DNA from: Rhizophlyctis rosea
Taxonomy: Eukaryota > Chytridiomycota > Chytridiomycetes > Rhizophlyctidales > Rhizophlyctidaceae
Direction: 5' to 3'
DNA length: 64,000 nt
NCBI GenBank assembly: GCA_027596075.1
Contig: JADGJC010000018.1
Coordinates: forward strand, 186,001-250,000
Shown here in pieces: positions 1-12,631 of this stretch; position 1 is the stretch's first letter; each line of letters opens with the position of its first letter. The notes below the pieces were generated by a model. It did no database searches and had not been told where the DNA came from. It was given only the letters and a program-made list of their open reading frames with translations. A program made the position numbers and the translations under genes.

Positions 1-362
1 GAGTAGGGCACCAAGAGGTGCAGCGAAAACCTCTCCTGGCAAGGGCCCACCTAGATGGAGAAGCATGTGAAGATCCAGGCCATGGCCGATTTTTGTTTGG
101 TGCATCGCGTGCCTCGTCCGATCTGGTGGCACGCGACGCGGTCAAGATCAATTGACCGAAAGAGCGGAACGACGCGTCAGATCACAACCCTTGGCACATA
201 CATATGCCCTGGGTCCTGTTGATGGGCTGTGACTCATCATCTCATTGGGGCATTCCAGGCTCTCCAGGCTCGATACAGGGCTCGATGTTGATCCCTTCAA
301 CTCCTTCATAAGTTTCAGAACAAATTCTTTTTCTACTGATCCTTGAAGTGCAATTTCCACAA
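1..362. other. Window edge, no gene supported
   Basis: Short ORFs occur on the minus strand but they overlap each other and none shows a recognisable motif. The downstream part is probably the promoter and 5' leader of the small membrane protein gene that begins at 363. Nothing else is supported. Confidence 0.4.
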
Positions 363-707
363 ATGACGACAACGAGTAAACCGGGTCCGAGTTTCGCCGT
401 CAAAGTCAGTGAATGAATAGAATCTGCATGTGGACAACCTGTACTCATCGTCCATTAGCTTGCTGCAGCGACAGTCGTCGCCTTGGGTGTAAGCTGGGGT
501 GTGAGCAAATACTTGCAAAGACTACGTGACGAGGAAATTCGAAAAAATATGAAAATCGGCGCAATCTACACTGACGAGAAGATTTTGGAAGAGTACGGTT
601 GCTTTAAGCTCGCGTCGAGTTTGCAGAACTCCTATCTAACCTGCGCTAAACCAGTTGGCGGAAAGACCGGGAAGCGAAAGCGGCGCAAGGAGGAGCTTAA
701 AACATGA
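363..707 (+). CDS. Small single-pass membrane protein, unknown function
   Basis: Two exons are inferred: 363-404 and 459-707, joined in phase 0 across a 54-nt intron that starts GTCAGT and ends TTAG. The product is about 96 residues. A short polar N-terminus (MTTTSKPGPSFAVK) is followed by a hydrophobic stretch (LAAATVVALGVSWGV) that could be one membrane helix, then a charged segment and a very basic tail rich in KR (GKTGKRKRRKEE). The size and layout resemble small mitochondrial or ER membrane proteins, but I do not recognise the family. An AATAAA signal lies 171 nt after the stop. The first exon is inferred only from splice phase and an ATG, so the N-terminus could differ. Confidence 0.5.
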
Positions 708-877
708 AATTCATATTCCATGGTCTGGATTGATTATTTCCTAGTCGAATAGCAAATACCCCTGATTTTCCATGAGCAAGGTAAGGCCTTGCCGCACCTT
801 CACAGCATGGAGCTCCCTGATTTGATTCCATCTGCACAATTTACAGTCCCTCCCTGCCCAGCCATAAAGTTTTGTCC

Positions 878-883
878 AATAAA
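878..883 (+). promoter_or_regulatory. Putative polyadenylation signal AATAAA
   Basis: A perfect AATAAA lies 171 nt downstream of the stop of the small membrane protein gene and before the convergent PP2A subunit gene ends at 1010. It is the only canonical signal noticed in this 302-nt tail-to-tail gap. Confidence 0.35.
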
Positions 884-1009
884 GATATACAATCATTTCC
901 ATTCAATCACAAATAAAAACGAAAACAATCACAACAATTTGCGGTTCCTTCGCCCCCATTTCATTGTTCATTCTCACTCATTTCCATTTCCACAACCAAC
1001 CACCACCAC

Positions 1010-3735
1010 TCATCCACGAGCCGCATCTGGGTTCCCTCCAACAGCCGGTTTCGTCAAAAGATCCTCCAATGATTTATGCCGCGAAAGCTCAGATAGCACC
1101 GATTCATCCACCGGAAGAACTGACTTTCTCCGGAATCGTTGGGGTGTTGGTCTATCCTCAAATTGTTGCTAAACGCGATTGATACGTCAGTTTTATAGCG
1201 TGATCATCAAGCACGTTAGAGTGACATACCAGCTCTTTCTCCAGGCTATCATCCTCTGCTGGATCTGCCTTTACGGGCGTCTCATCCAATAATGGCTCTG
1301 ACGTCAATGCAGTTGCTGCGAAGAACTGTCAGCTCATTTGATTTGCCAAATTTTCGTCAAGTCACTTACTGGTTGCTGCTGCTGGTATCGTCACCGAAGG
1401 CACAACCACGTGCGCAGAAGGTGTTGCTGCAAGGACCTTCCCTGCATTTGCTGCCGCCACTGACTCCAGCCTGGTCCACGTCTCCTCCCTGTCCTTCTGC
1501 TTCTTGCGTTCCCTGCACCAGACCACATGTCAACAAGATCTTCATACTTTCTTGAAATTGTTCCAGTCATTGACTTACAACTGTCGGTTCTGCTTGTACT
1601 TGACAGTGCACTCATCGAACAACTTTGGACTGATCTCCATGAAAAGTTTGAGTGCATTGTACACCAGTCCGTGTATCGTCCTGTCCGAAAAACATCAGAA
1701 GAGCTTGCAAGGTAATCCGATTTCAATTTACCTTACCGGTTCCAGTGCGTTTTGGAGTTCCGATACAGCGAGGAGAACATGATGGGCAGGATGACGCCCG
1801 CATTATCACCAATCAAGTTGATGATGTAGTCATTGTTCCAGTAGTACAGAGCGCGCTCAGCGACCTACAAAATTGACCGTCAGAAATTTCCTCAATCGCT
1901 CGAAAGAGTGGGCAACATGCCTGGAAATGCGGACTAGAAACGCATCGAGCGATCTGTTGGAACAGGGGAACTTGAATCTTCACAAACTCCTGTGGCTCGA
2001 TAACGTCCAAAATCTCCTCCACTTCGTTCAGGAACATCACTTCTTTCGGGCTGTTCACTTTCGGCCAATATCGTAGTAGTCCACAAACCACCTGAAGGTT
2101 TACTAAATCAGCAACAATTCAGCCAGGCCGTTCAGCTAAGCCCAACATTACCTCTTCAGTAAGCGAGGGATCTTTTTCTAAGAACTGCACAACACAATAG
2201 GCGAGTTGAGGGTGGTATAAGGTTAAGGATTTCGCCTTGTGCAGTGGAATCAGCACTCGTGTCAGGAACACTTTGTGCTCTTCCTTCAATGGGAGAGCAA
2301 ACCCGTTGATGATGCTGGATGAAGGTGAGGAATGGTAAGACTATTTCCAAGCGATTGAAGCTACATTTGCCATCCCACCTTCCCAAAATCTCCAATAACT
2401 CCGCAATCCCGTTATGTCTCTCATTCTCATAAATAAACTGGAAAAAGACGTTGTTGATCGACCGCCGAATGAAAGCCCGCAGATTCAAAAATTTGCCGTA
2501 AATTCGGTGCAGAGTTGTCTTCAAGAAATCCCTCTCTCGTGGATCTTCACTGTCGAACAGCTCCAAAAGCTACACGTCTGGTGAGACGCGAGTACGATCA
2601 AGTAATGTCTCACATGAACGGCCATACCTGCAGAATGAAGTGCTGATCAATGTACTTCTTCGCGATATTTGTGTTGAAGTCGGGCGATTCTATAAATCGC
2701 AAGAAGAATTCGTAGACAATCTGCAGGTGGGGCCAAGCCATCTCCAAGACGGGTTCGTCCTCCTCAGGGTCAAACGCGTCACCCGTTGGATTTACTTGAG
2801 GCGGGATTGTACGGAAAAGGTTTATTCCGAACTACACACCACTGGGTTAGCATTCGCATGCACACGCAATAACTTCAACATTTTCACCATTTGGATCACT
2901 TCGGGGTAAATTGGTTCTGTGATTACTCCACGGTTGTTCGTAATGTACTCCACAAGTTCGGTCAAAGTTTGCCGTTTAATCTCCTTTCCTTTCAAATCCG
3001 ATAATGCATCGCTGAAGTCGAAAATTACGTTGCACTGTTGAACTTTCTTGACGAAAAGATCCTGTCTTTCGGCTGCTCCGACATCTAATCACCGAATTTG
3101 ATGTCAGGACGCTGTGCAGCTCACCTCCCAGATAAACATAGATGAAGGGGCTTTACCTTTGAAATTCGCAAGTTTTTCCAGATCAACGCGTTCGGTTACA
3201 TGAAAGCGGGACGATCGCTGCCGACGTGGAGTTTTGCTGATGGGGATGGTATCTTTTGGAGAGTTTTTGATTCGGTTGAGGGGTCCGCTCTTCGGTATTT
3301 CCTTATCTCCTGGCCGGGATGCATGACCAGCAGCAGCAGATCCTGACGCCTGTCAAGAAGGAATGAATGGCGGCCAAGCACACACCCCAATGCATCAATC
3401 ATACCACGGTTGGAGAGGTGGGCGATGCACTATCCATTTTCGGGTCTTCACTCCTTGCGGGTTGCAGTTTTGGGAGTGCTGCCGATTCTTTCGGTTTCGG
3501 CTCCTTCGGGGATGTCAGAGGCTTCTCCTGTTTTTGAGAGGACGCTGGAGACGGTGCCGCGGCAACTTTATTTGATGTAGTAATTTTGGGAACTGCTGAA
3601 GATGGTGTGCTGTTCGCGTCGGATCCTGACTTGCTTCTCGACAGCTATTGGAAAGATACCAGTTTAGTTATGGCATTGTTGTAATGATCCATAGACCAAT
3701 CCCCCACGCACCACGCGATTTTTCAACCCTTTCAT
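1010..3735 (-). CDS. RTS1: PP2A regulatory subunit B56 (B') / Rts1-like
   Basis: Regulatory subunit of protein phosphatase 2A that directs the holoenzyme to substrates. The start at 3735 gives MKGLKNRV, followed after a short intron by LSRSKSGSD, the N-terminal signature of fungal Rts1/B56 proteins. A Ser/Pro/Lys-rich low-complexity segment precedes the conserved HEAT-like core. Core landmarks include [71 protein letters not shown] and [18 protein letters not shown], in the usual order. The C-terminus is [13 protein letters not shown] and ends at a TGA at 1010-1012. About ten short introns split the gene, including one after RQL (GTAAGT) and one after KEL (GTATGT). The family assignment is secure; exact junctions in the middle are approximate. 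It is convergent with the small membrane protein gene. Confidence 0.92.
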
Positions 3736-5600
3736 GTCGAGACGCGACAAACAGCGAGCCTACGTCCACTTTGAGCGTTGATTTTCGCTACAGATGCGCG
3801 GGTAATCAGGATGCAGTATGCAGAAGCGAAGGGGTAACGATATAAACCCACCTCGAAGATTGTAAGTGCTATGTGTGGGGGAGGGGTGGAACCCCGCGGT
3901 GGTATTCTGGTTCAGCACGTATCAACCAATGTACTAGATGCTGGAAGTACGAAAGATATCAGTAAACGCAGCCGCACTGTGTAGAACCACGGAGGACTCC
4001 AATTGCCCCATACGCTTCCCCACAGCGAGCGAATACAAAGTCAGAACCTGGGAGGAAGTCTGAAATCTTCTAAAAACGCGAGGCAACCCCGCTGATGACT
4101 TCGCAACGCGAACTTTCCAAGTGTGGCAGGTTGAATAATATGTGTGAGGTTTATGTATTGAAACCCCCGAGGGAGAACAGCTGTCTTGCGACGCGATAAC
4201 TTTCAGTACGGGGACTCGGATGGAGCAAGTGGTATGTACATTCTCCCTTCCCAAGATCGGAATTGCCAGTGTTGGAAGAGATTGTGGTTGGAAATAACCC
4301 CTTAACCCCCTTGCACAAGTCCACAAGTTCCACAACTCATATGTATAATGTTGTGCCTGCGCCTGCGCCTCCTCCCCACCGTCCTCCATCCTCCCTGGCG
4401 CGTCTTGACTTCTTGCGCGTCGGAGGTTCATCTTCCCAACTGCTTTCACCCTGAAGCACAATCAACGCGCTCCCTCTTTAAAAATATTTGCAATATGATG
4501 CTGAAATACCTACCAGGATCAAAACTCCCTCCAGGCGACGTTGAACGCGCAGCTGTCTGTCATAATATGTTTTTTGAAAAAACAATAGTGATATATTCCT
4601 TAAAGCATTTGGGTTTCGATTGGTGTGTTCGGCGCTGGCTTGGGAAACATGGCTTGGGTAAGGGTTCCTTCAAGAACTCTCTCATGATTGGGGCATTGTT
4701 TGGTTAAATGGATCCTATATCGCCGATCTAGTCTGTAATGGTCCATTGGTGTGCATGGGGCAGAGTGGGCACCCATGATCATAGTGCTGATGATTGCATG
4801 ACACTACATGATCCACCCAAGTACCCCAATCCGGAGGCCCCTCCATCCGCACCGCCCTGACTTTGATCTAGGCCAGGTGAAAGGAATGGATGATGATCAA
4901 CGTGGCGTGGGGCGTCATACACTAGACATCATACTTACTCTGCTCCCTCTGACGCCTTGAAAACATTTTCTCCTCAGCTTTACCATCAGACATACTTCAT
5001 AGTTCGCATGTAATAGCACATCGTGACGGGCCTCTTGTCTGCCAGCTTTCTCGCATTATTATTGGAAGGGTACGTATGCAATACCCAGGTTGGCCTCAGA
5101 AAACGGGATGGTCTAGCTGCAGGGTGTTTCCATACATGGAAGGGGTTTACTGTAATTGTGATTCGTGGGTCAAGAAGTGCGCGACGGCATTGCGCATGTC
5201 GGCAGCACATGAGACCCCTACAAGTGCCGCACCCTGCTTTGGGCTGAATTCGGGGTCCATGGCCGACCCGTGGGTGCTAGATGTTATGCACCGTGACAGA
5301 AGCGTATTTTTATGCGCGTCCGGAGAAGGTTTCGTCGTTTCCGTGAATTGCGATGATAATCTGACCACATGATGTGTACCAATAGTCCTCACAGGAGTGC
5401 ATTTGCAAGTGAGCGGCAAACAATCTCGAAATGGGAGCACGCGACACATACACGCTAGGAAGGAAGCAACCAAAGGCGACAAAACAGGTCGATGCGTCAC
5501 AGGTATACCCAATATTGGCAATTTCCATTGTATATTTTGTGTCTTCATCCCCCTGTGATACTAACAAAACGAGGTACAGAAAGCAACTAGGCATTCGCTC
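3736..5600. other. Gene-poor 1.9 kb stretch
   Basis: This separates the divergent B56 and RasGEF genes and must include both promoters. It contains scattered ORFs, the longest of 175 codons on the minus strand (3934-4461), but they show no domain, no repeated composition typical of coding sequence here, and overlap other ORFs in several frames. No tRNA-like B box or obvious repeat was found. Confidence 0.45.
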
Positions 5601-8600
5601 ATGTTTATGGCAGAGCCATCAGAGGCGGACACATTAGCCAACTTTTTGGAACTTCAAAAAGGGATTGGATTCTATGCCAAGGTGATCGATCCATTCACAA
5701 ACTTGAATATGAATCTTTGCTGACTCCTGATCTAGTCGACATCTGGGTCACGACCCCTCTTACAAGGTCGCGAGGATTTGTACGTAATCGTAGATCTCCT
5801 TGGGTTGCACCTTTGCGAAAATGAATTCAAGGTACAGTTCACGGCGCTGTTCAAAGGAATCATGAAGCTGATAATTCCACCATACAGAAATCGCAATTTA
5901 TGGAATTTGAGATTGATTCGATCGTGAAGTACTCTCATAATCGTGGGAAACAGACTTTCACATTCTCCTACATGGATGCGGATGGTTTGCTGAGCGAGTA
6001 CAAGCTTCTAGCGGAGAAGGTATCACGCCGTGGATATAATCAAATGCTTTCCATAGATACGCCTGACCCTAATGTCCTATTTAGTATTTTGAAATCTTTG
6101 AAGCTCTTGGCCGTGCTATTGCGACAGTAATCAAAATCAAAAGTCGCAGTCTCATTGCGCCAAAGGCACCCAATGCGTCGGCGAACCTCAAAGTGGACAC
6201 AGTTCACCCTTCACGACTCCCGAAAGAAAAGTTGCCATCCCCGACAGACGATTTCAGTCAATCTGTGCGAGCATTTGCTTCTTTATCGAACTTGACGGAA
6301 CGGGAGGAAGCAGAGCGTTCAGCAGCATATAAATCACTGTTGAACAATGATACAGCATCACCACCGCAAACAACCGTCCTCAACGACAAAGAACCGCAAC
6401 GGGAGTCGAAGTCGCTGCCAACTGACACCAGCTCGTACTTGCACCGAAGCGAAGAAAGCTTGTCCAACAAGCGGCCAAAGGACAAGAAGCGTTTTGAGAA
6501 GGCTGCGTCATGGTTTTCCTTTGATAAGTTGTTCAGCGGAGGGAAACGAAGCACGGACAGGTTATCCGGATCAGAAGAGCGTCTCGGAGCAAAACGCAGC
6601 ACGGACAAGTTATATACATCACAGGATCGCATAGGGGCCAAAGGAAGCACGGACAGGTTATTCGGATCAGACGATCGTGTCATTACCGGATTGAATGATG
6701 TTCCGACAGTTACAAAGCCCGAAGATACGATGGAACGGTCGCGGAGCACCGACACAAAGGTCGCTCTTGCGAAGTTTTACATGGAATCACGTTATCGGAC
6801 GATGGGCTTGCCCGGTGCACTTCCTGCAGATACGGGCTCAATAAGCGCGGGGGAGGAGGAACGGGATAGGGGTGCTAGATCGTCAGAAGAACGGAGGTGG
6901 AAACAGCAGGTGGGACTTGGAGGATTTTCCAACCGTAAGCCGCTTCAACCCGCAAAGTCCGAGTCATCTCTATCGGACGCCCCCATTACTCGCACGCCTC
7001 TCTCTGAGAAAGAAGGTACAGCTGCGGCCTTCCGAAGTACAGAAAGCCTCAACATGTCAAGCAGTGGCTCTTTGAGGATGGGCAAGCATGCATCTTACCA
7101 TGGTGGGCTTGCCTCGCGGAAGGGGACAATCGCCGGGCAATCGCGGAACTCCGTCATGACTCTGTTCGGTCAGAATGTCCCTGCCGATTTCCGCACACGC
7201 ACAATGTCAGAGAATCCCAAGGATGCAAAGTACAGCACCGTATCTGGGAAAACGAATTTGAAACGGCCAACGGTGATAGATCGCTCGCGGGCAGCGTCTG
7301 AAAAACCATATGATAAATATGCAACTGTTTCTGGCATGAAGTACGGGCAGGACAAATTTCAGATTTCATTCAAGACCCAAAGGGCTAATGTATTCCGCCA
7401 GGAAATTGAGTGGCACCCTCACTACCAAAAAGGCGAAGCGATCATCGGTATTTCCCACTTTCAGGGAAGGAGAATTTGTTGCAGGGTCTGGCGAATCAAG
7501 TGAGTGGAAGTATGGATTTGCACCTCATCAGGTATACTCACAATCTTCTCAGTACGACCGCCCGTAGTGAAATCTGTGGATGAATCGGGGAAGGAAATCT
7601 TGATCAAGAATTTGCGGGAGGACGGATATGAAATCACTGCGGGAACAGTCGATGCTTTGGTTGATGCACTGATAGATGATCCAGGTATTATTCCAGTCCA
7701 CTTGAAAACCGTTTCGCATGCTGATCGACCAATCGATGTTTTCTCATTCAGATCTCGTCTATCTGGACATCTTCCTCATGACTTTCAGACATTTCATTAG
7801 TCCTGTAGATCTTATCAGCAAGTTGGCCGCGCGGTATCGGATATATGAAGTGAAGCTTGGCAAAGCTGAGAATGAACGCGCTGCGCTCAGTATGAATCGA
7901 ATAGTGAGCTTTGTCAAAAAATGGGTGAGTGGTCCTCGGCATTTATCGCCCGGCGATCACAAGTCCCAACGTATTTCGCATTAGGTGGGAGAACATTTCT
8001 ACGACTTTCTGGATCCGCAAACTTTGTCCGTTGTCAACACCTTCTTGGAGGATTTACGAAGAGGGGAGTTTGCGTCATATGCAGATCAAATCGACAAGCT
8101 CATCAAGGTGAACGCTCATATGTATTTTGAAGCAGAGCGCGCGAGCTTACTGAACTTGTTACCCAGTACGAAATGGCGAGAGCAGAAAGCGAGCAAGCCG
8201 CCAAACCGGGCGACGAAGATCTTGACCCTGAAGAACTTCGAGCGCGGATTCTTGGCTTTGATTTCCTGAATCAAAGCAGCAAGAAGATGGCACAACAGCT
8301 GACATTGAGTAATGACCTTGCCGGGTTCTCACAAAAAAAAGCACTCCTTTCTGACTTGAGAGAGTATATTACAGTGGATTCGAGGATATTTCGCGCCATC
8401 CGTCCAGAAGAATTTGCAATCTTTTTGTGGGGTGCGGGGGATCAAGATAAGCAACGGAGGACACGAAATCTGCAGCGTTACATCGATTCATTCAATCTGG
8501 TATGGATTCCTCGCAATTTTGTCCATACTCTGGCACGTAATGTTGACAAACCACCGTAGGTTGGGTACTGGGTAGCCACAGTAATAGTGTGTCATGACGA

Positions 8601-9884
8601 TTTGCGCAAACGAATAGTCGCAATGGAGAAAATCATCAAAATTGCCACGGTATTGTTCTTGATAAGGTTGAGACCCTCCAACTTCTTGAAGATATTAACA
8701 TCACTTGATTAGTGGTGCCTCGAACTACAAAATTACAATACTGCGATGGCAATCTTCTCAGGCCTCAACACCACTCCGGTCCTTCGACTGAAAAAGACCA
8801 TGGCCGGAATCTCCGGCCGGCATCTAGCTTTGTATCAGGACCTGGAAAGCAAGATGTCATACAAAGGAAATTACAAAGCCTATCGGGAGATAGAGCATAT
8901 GGCCAAACCGCCGTATTTGCCTTTCTTTGGGTTGGTCATAAAAGATCTTACATTCATGGTGAGTATGTTCGCCTCCCTGTACAGAATGATCGCCACTAAT
9001 CAGAAAAGTAGAATGACGGCAACCAAAAGACACTGCCGAATGGGTTGGTGAACTTTGAAAAGCAGCGAATGATTTTCAATATCATTACCGGAATACGGAC
9101 ATCCCAACGCTTCAAATTCCCGTTTGTGACGGACGAAGGACAAAAACCCGGCGGCGCACCGGTCGCGACATCACCTGCCTCGATGACCGCCGCTAGTTAC
9201 TGTAGCAACCTTCCATGCCTGAGCGAAGAACAACTCATGACTTTGAGTAAGCTGATTGAGCCGCCGGGAGAAGGTGGAGGCAGGTCCGACACAATGCGAA
9301 AGAACAGCATCTTCGGCGCTGTAGATAAGAGTCCAGTGGCAGGAGATGCGTCAACCGCCCTCTTGGAAATGATCGCTGGTGGGGGTACGATTCGGAAAAA
9401 GCGGGTTACGAGGAGCCAACCCCATGCGGCGGACATCCACACCAAAAAGGAGACGCCTTTGGAGACGGTGGTTGCGGAGTCGGATGAGGAGGGAAATGCT
9501 GATAGAGTCTCTCGAGCGTCGATACCTATTACAGATAGTGGACGAAGCTCTCGTCCTTCGTCACCCGTGCTTGCATCGGAGTCAGAACAGAGCGGGGAAT
9601 TCCGACCGTCTTCATCACTGGATCCCAGCCAAAGAAGCAGGGACCTCACACCTGAAAATATCGTTTTGGACGCGCATGATGTGCCAACCGCGATCCTGGG
9701 AGATGAGGAGGAGGATTTGCTGGTACTCACCGTCAGAAGGCACAGCAAAAGCGCGCCAGTCGCGCTCCAACAATCGGTAGGAGGGGCGGGATCAAAGGCC
9801 AGTAGCATAGATAATCTAGCTTCGTCTACGGACGATATTTCTATGGCGAGGCGAAGTTCTGAAACTCCTAGTGAATGGTCATAG
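5601..9884 (+). CDS. RasGEF (CDC25-type) guanine nucleotide exchange factor
   Basis: Predicted exchange factor for a Ras/Rap-type GTPase. The start at 5601 (a second in-frame ATG follows two codons later) opens a small exon ending FYAK. Further exons at about 5735-5836, 5890-6018 and from 6085 give a compact N-terminal region of roughly 130 residues with alternating strands, possibly PH-like (inference). A long Ser/charged linker follows, with three 16-residue repeats around STDRL. A RasGEF_N segment (FLMTFRHFISPVDLISKL, EHFYDFLDPQTLSVV) and the catalytic RasGEF domain come next (DPEELRARILGFDF, RNLQRYIDSFNL, MAIFSGLNTTPVLRLKKT, PPYLPFFGLVIKDLTFM). A disordered tail of about 250 residues ends at 9884. 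An AATAAA lies 87 nt after the stop. The membrane partner and GTPase are not indicated by the sequence. Confidence 0.88.
6544..6687 (+). repeat. Three coding 48-nt (16-residue) tandem repeats
   Basis: The motif ACGGAC recurs at 6553, 6601 and 6649, an exact 48-nt period. Each unit encodes a degenerate copy of K-x-STD(R/K)L followed by an acidic and Ser-rich segment ending in R. The repeats lie in the disordered linker of the RasGEF protein. Confidence 0.8.
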
Positions 9885-9970
9885 ATCCACGGACGTTCTT
9901 AGCAGGAGGGCGGGTAGGGACTGTTAAATTTAGAGGTTTGGATAGGTGATTGCAGCAAAGCTAGAATGTA

Positions 9971-9976
9971 AATAAA
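9971..9976 (+). promoter_or_regulatory. Putative polyadenylation signal AATAAA
   Basis: A perfect AATAAA 87 nt after the RasGEF stop codon, in an AT-rich 3' flank that separates it from the convergent WW-protein gene. Confidence 0.45.
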
Positions 9977-10152
9977 CTCATATGTAGTTAGACTGGTATC
10001 TTGCACACCAGCAGATAGCAATAACAAGGACGTTTTGATTTGTGCCAATGGGCATTTCATGTGAAAATACATGGGTTTTTCTGGGTAGTACTAACTATGC
10101 TAAAACTATCAACTTTTTGTTCGAGCATCTGCAAAACTACTTCACTTATGGC

Positions 10153-11086
10153 TTATGATGAGGCCTGTCGTGCTAAGCTTATGGGCACGGGAACGAGACG
10201 AACAGGTCCAGAATCGGTAGGTGGAGGGGCAGGCACGACTTGAGGCACATATTGTGCCTGTGCTGGTGCTGGGTATGGTTGTAGGAAGGCAGGTGATGGA
10301 TAGTAGGGGTACGGCACCATCATCGGGGAAGCAGGGTGGGTGAAAACTGGTGATGGAGACACGGGACGTGGGGGAAGGTGAGACTCTTCGGGAACTTGCA
10401 ACTTGCCCTTGACGACAATTGCTGGGGGTGCTAGCATTTTGCCCGCAGGCACAAACACCGGTGGGGCCACCAATGCTGGTGCAATCAAGGGTGGAGTACC
10501 AATGATAGGTTGAAGTGGGTGTGGAGGAATGACAGGTTGCGGTTGATTTTGAGGTGGAGGGTTCCGGACGGGGGAGTGACTGCCGTATCGACTTCGTGTT
10601 ATTCGTTCAGCATGGACGGGTTGGACAGCATTGATTCGCGGGGAAACAGAAAGTGATGGATGCGTGGAGGTTTCTGGCAAATGGTTGGAGGAGCTCGTAT
10701 AGTGATCGCTTTGTGAAGGAGAAGTGTTGTAGGACGTGCTCGCACTATGCTCCCAATGAGCACCGCACTTCTCATCGATATGCAATGGCACAGTACTTTG
10801 GTCTTCATTATATGCCGGTAAGGCTTCGTCCTCTACTGTATCAACTAATAAGTCTGCATTTTTGTCATCAACACTTTCCAGGGGCCGTTTTTCGTCGGAC
10901 TCCGCTTGACCCCCGGTTGACCCAGGTCGTTCCCATGTGGAGGTGCCTGTCGTCACATCTGCAGAGCTCTTTCAGTCACTACTAAAATATTCTTTGCGGA
11001 CCACATATCTACTCACCAACATAGAAGTTTCTCTGATAGTGTTCATCCCACTGAGCTATCCAGCCCGGTGGCAATGTATGATCCAT
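10153..11086 (-). CDS. WW-domain protein with Pro-rich tail
   Basis: Two exons, 11017-11086 and 10153-10958, joined across a GTGAGT...CTGCAG intron. The N-terminus encodes one WW domain: LPPGWIAQWDEHYQRNFYV continues after the splice with DVTTGTSTWERP, supplying both signature Trp residues and the Pro at the end. WW domains bind proline-rich ligands. The remaining 240 residues are low-complexity and rich in Pro, Ala, Ser and Tyr, with PYPYYPSP and PAPPP runs that could themselves be WW or SH3 ligands. The total is about 290 residues with no catalytic domain. The architecture (single N-terminal WW and disordered tail) is common in uncharacterised fungal proteins; no specific pathway can be assigned. 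Confidence 0.8.
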
Positions 11087-11400
11087 TAACTTGAATTGCG
11101 AAATGTAGTGGAAAGGAAAGATGTTGGAGAAGAGGAGTCAAAGAGCTCCGAAATATGAACCTCCGGGTTGTGGTGCCCTTGCCGCCAATGTTGCACAAGG
11201 ACGCCAATGTATACGGTTCCAGACTCCCGGGACACGGTGCGTGCACAGCCACCACTCAATCCAAAAGAGGTCAAAGCACCTTCTGGGACTTTGGCTTGCT
11301 TCCCAAACCTCTTCCCAACCTCTTCTCGCAGTCTCTTCCCAGATCCCACACTGACTGGATTTTTCAAAGTTACATTCTGGAGCACCAAAACGTTAATAAA

Positions 11401-12546
11401 ATGGAGACAAGTACCTCTGAATGGACTTGGATACCACCTCCGCCGCTGAAGCGCAAAAGGTCCGAGGAAGAACTCCAACCGACCAACACTGCTGCCGTAC
11501 TTACTGAAGAAGCGGGAGAAGTCGTTCAAGAGCGTTTTGCAAAGTACTATCGTTATACACCTGAAGATTTGGAGGCGATCCTCCACGACGCGGCGGAGCA
11601 AGGAAGAAGGTAATGTGGGCAAATACGCGGAAGGTGCTTCTATCGCAAGTAAACAAACTCAAATTTTCGTGATCATCCAGTCCAAGCATTCGTTGCACTC
11701 TGACTCCAAGATGCACACCCTTGGTCTTCTCGACAGCGTCAGACTACGAAGAACATTATGTGAAAGCACATACCAACGTATGCTCACAATGTTGCCGTAT
11801 CCTGCCAACTTCCCGCTTGCTCCACCTTCATCTCTTGGAAGTTCACGATTCATACTTCAGCGTGCTAGCAGAAAAGCAAAGGATGGTAGGTATAGTCTTC
11901 CAAGAAAGCATCTTGATATCACCTCATGCGCTTACAAATTTGTAGTACGAATGTTTCGTGGATGATTGCACAAAACTCTTTCACACACCGCAGAATCGAA
12001 TCAGACACTTGATTGACAAACATAAGTTTCCTCGCAATTTCTACTGGAACGTGGTTCTCGGTACGAAGGGACCAGCCGCAGCACTTGAAAGCTACGTCAA
12101 AACACCCAAAGAGCGAAAAGCGCGTCCAGAAGATTCAAAGCAGCGTCAAGCAAAGGCTGACATGTAGGATGTTGTACTCATGTCAGTGGCGATGCCATTT
12201 ACACTTACAGATTCGTCTTGCTAGGGACATCACAAGGACTGAGGGTGTGACGCAAATTGACCGGAGCGTCGACATGGACGGGATTCAACATCAACAACAA
12301 GACAGCGCAGCTGTATCATCATCGAATTCGCCCAGCACATCAACAAAGAATGACATGGAGCAACTGACGCAATCGATGAGCAATCTCTTTACGCCGCGTT
12401 CAGTTCGGTTTGGGCATGGCAGAGGTGGAGGGCGGCCGGCATCTTTGGCGACTGTCAGGGCAGCCCACGCAAGTCACATACCGTCTTCCAAATCGAAAGA
12501 AAAACACAGTAAAGAAGTGCGCACCGAAAGCATGGAAGAAGGTTGA
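11401..12546 (+). CDS. C2H2 zinc finger protein, ZNF511-like
   Basis: Four exons are inferred: 11401-11609, 11681-11885, 11946-12163 and 12225-12546, all phase-consistent. The product is about 317 residues. The central part carries closely spaced Cys/His pairs: RCTPLVFSTASDYEEHYVKA with a following HTNVCSQCCR, LHLHLLEVHDSYFSVLAEKQ, and YECFVDDCTKLFHTPQNR followed by HLIDKHKFPRNFYW. This order, including the E-x-HDSxFxxLxE-x-Q spacer and the FPxxFxW end, matches the ZNF511 family of nuclear zinc finger proteins, whose function is poorly known. The C-terminal exon is Ser-rich and ends with a GHGRGGGRP segment. It is convergent with the MTG1-type gene 85 nt downstream. Confidence 0.8.
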
Positions 12547-12631
12547 TGCGATATATTTACAATGGTTCTGTACAATGTAAAGTCATACTGAATGAATGAT
12601 TATGTACACATGTTGCTGTAATGTTGGGATT

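Noticed and set aside
3934..4461. 175-codon ORF on the minus strand
   Set aside because: No motif, low-quality composition, overlaps ORFs in other frames, no splice context with the B56 gene.
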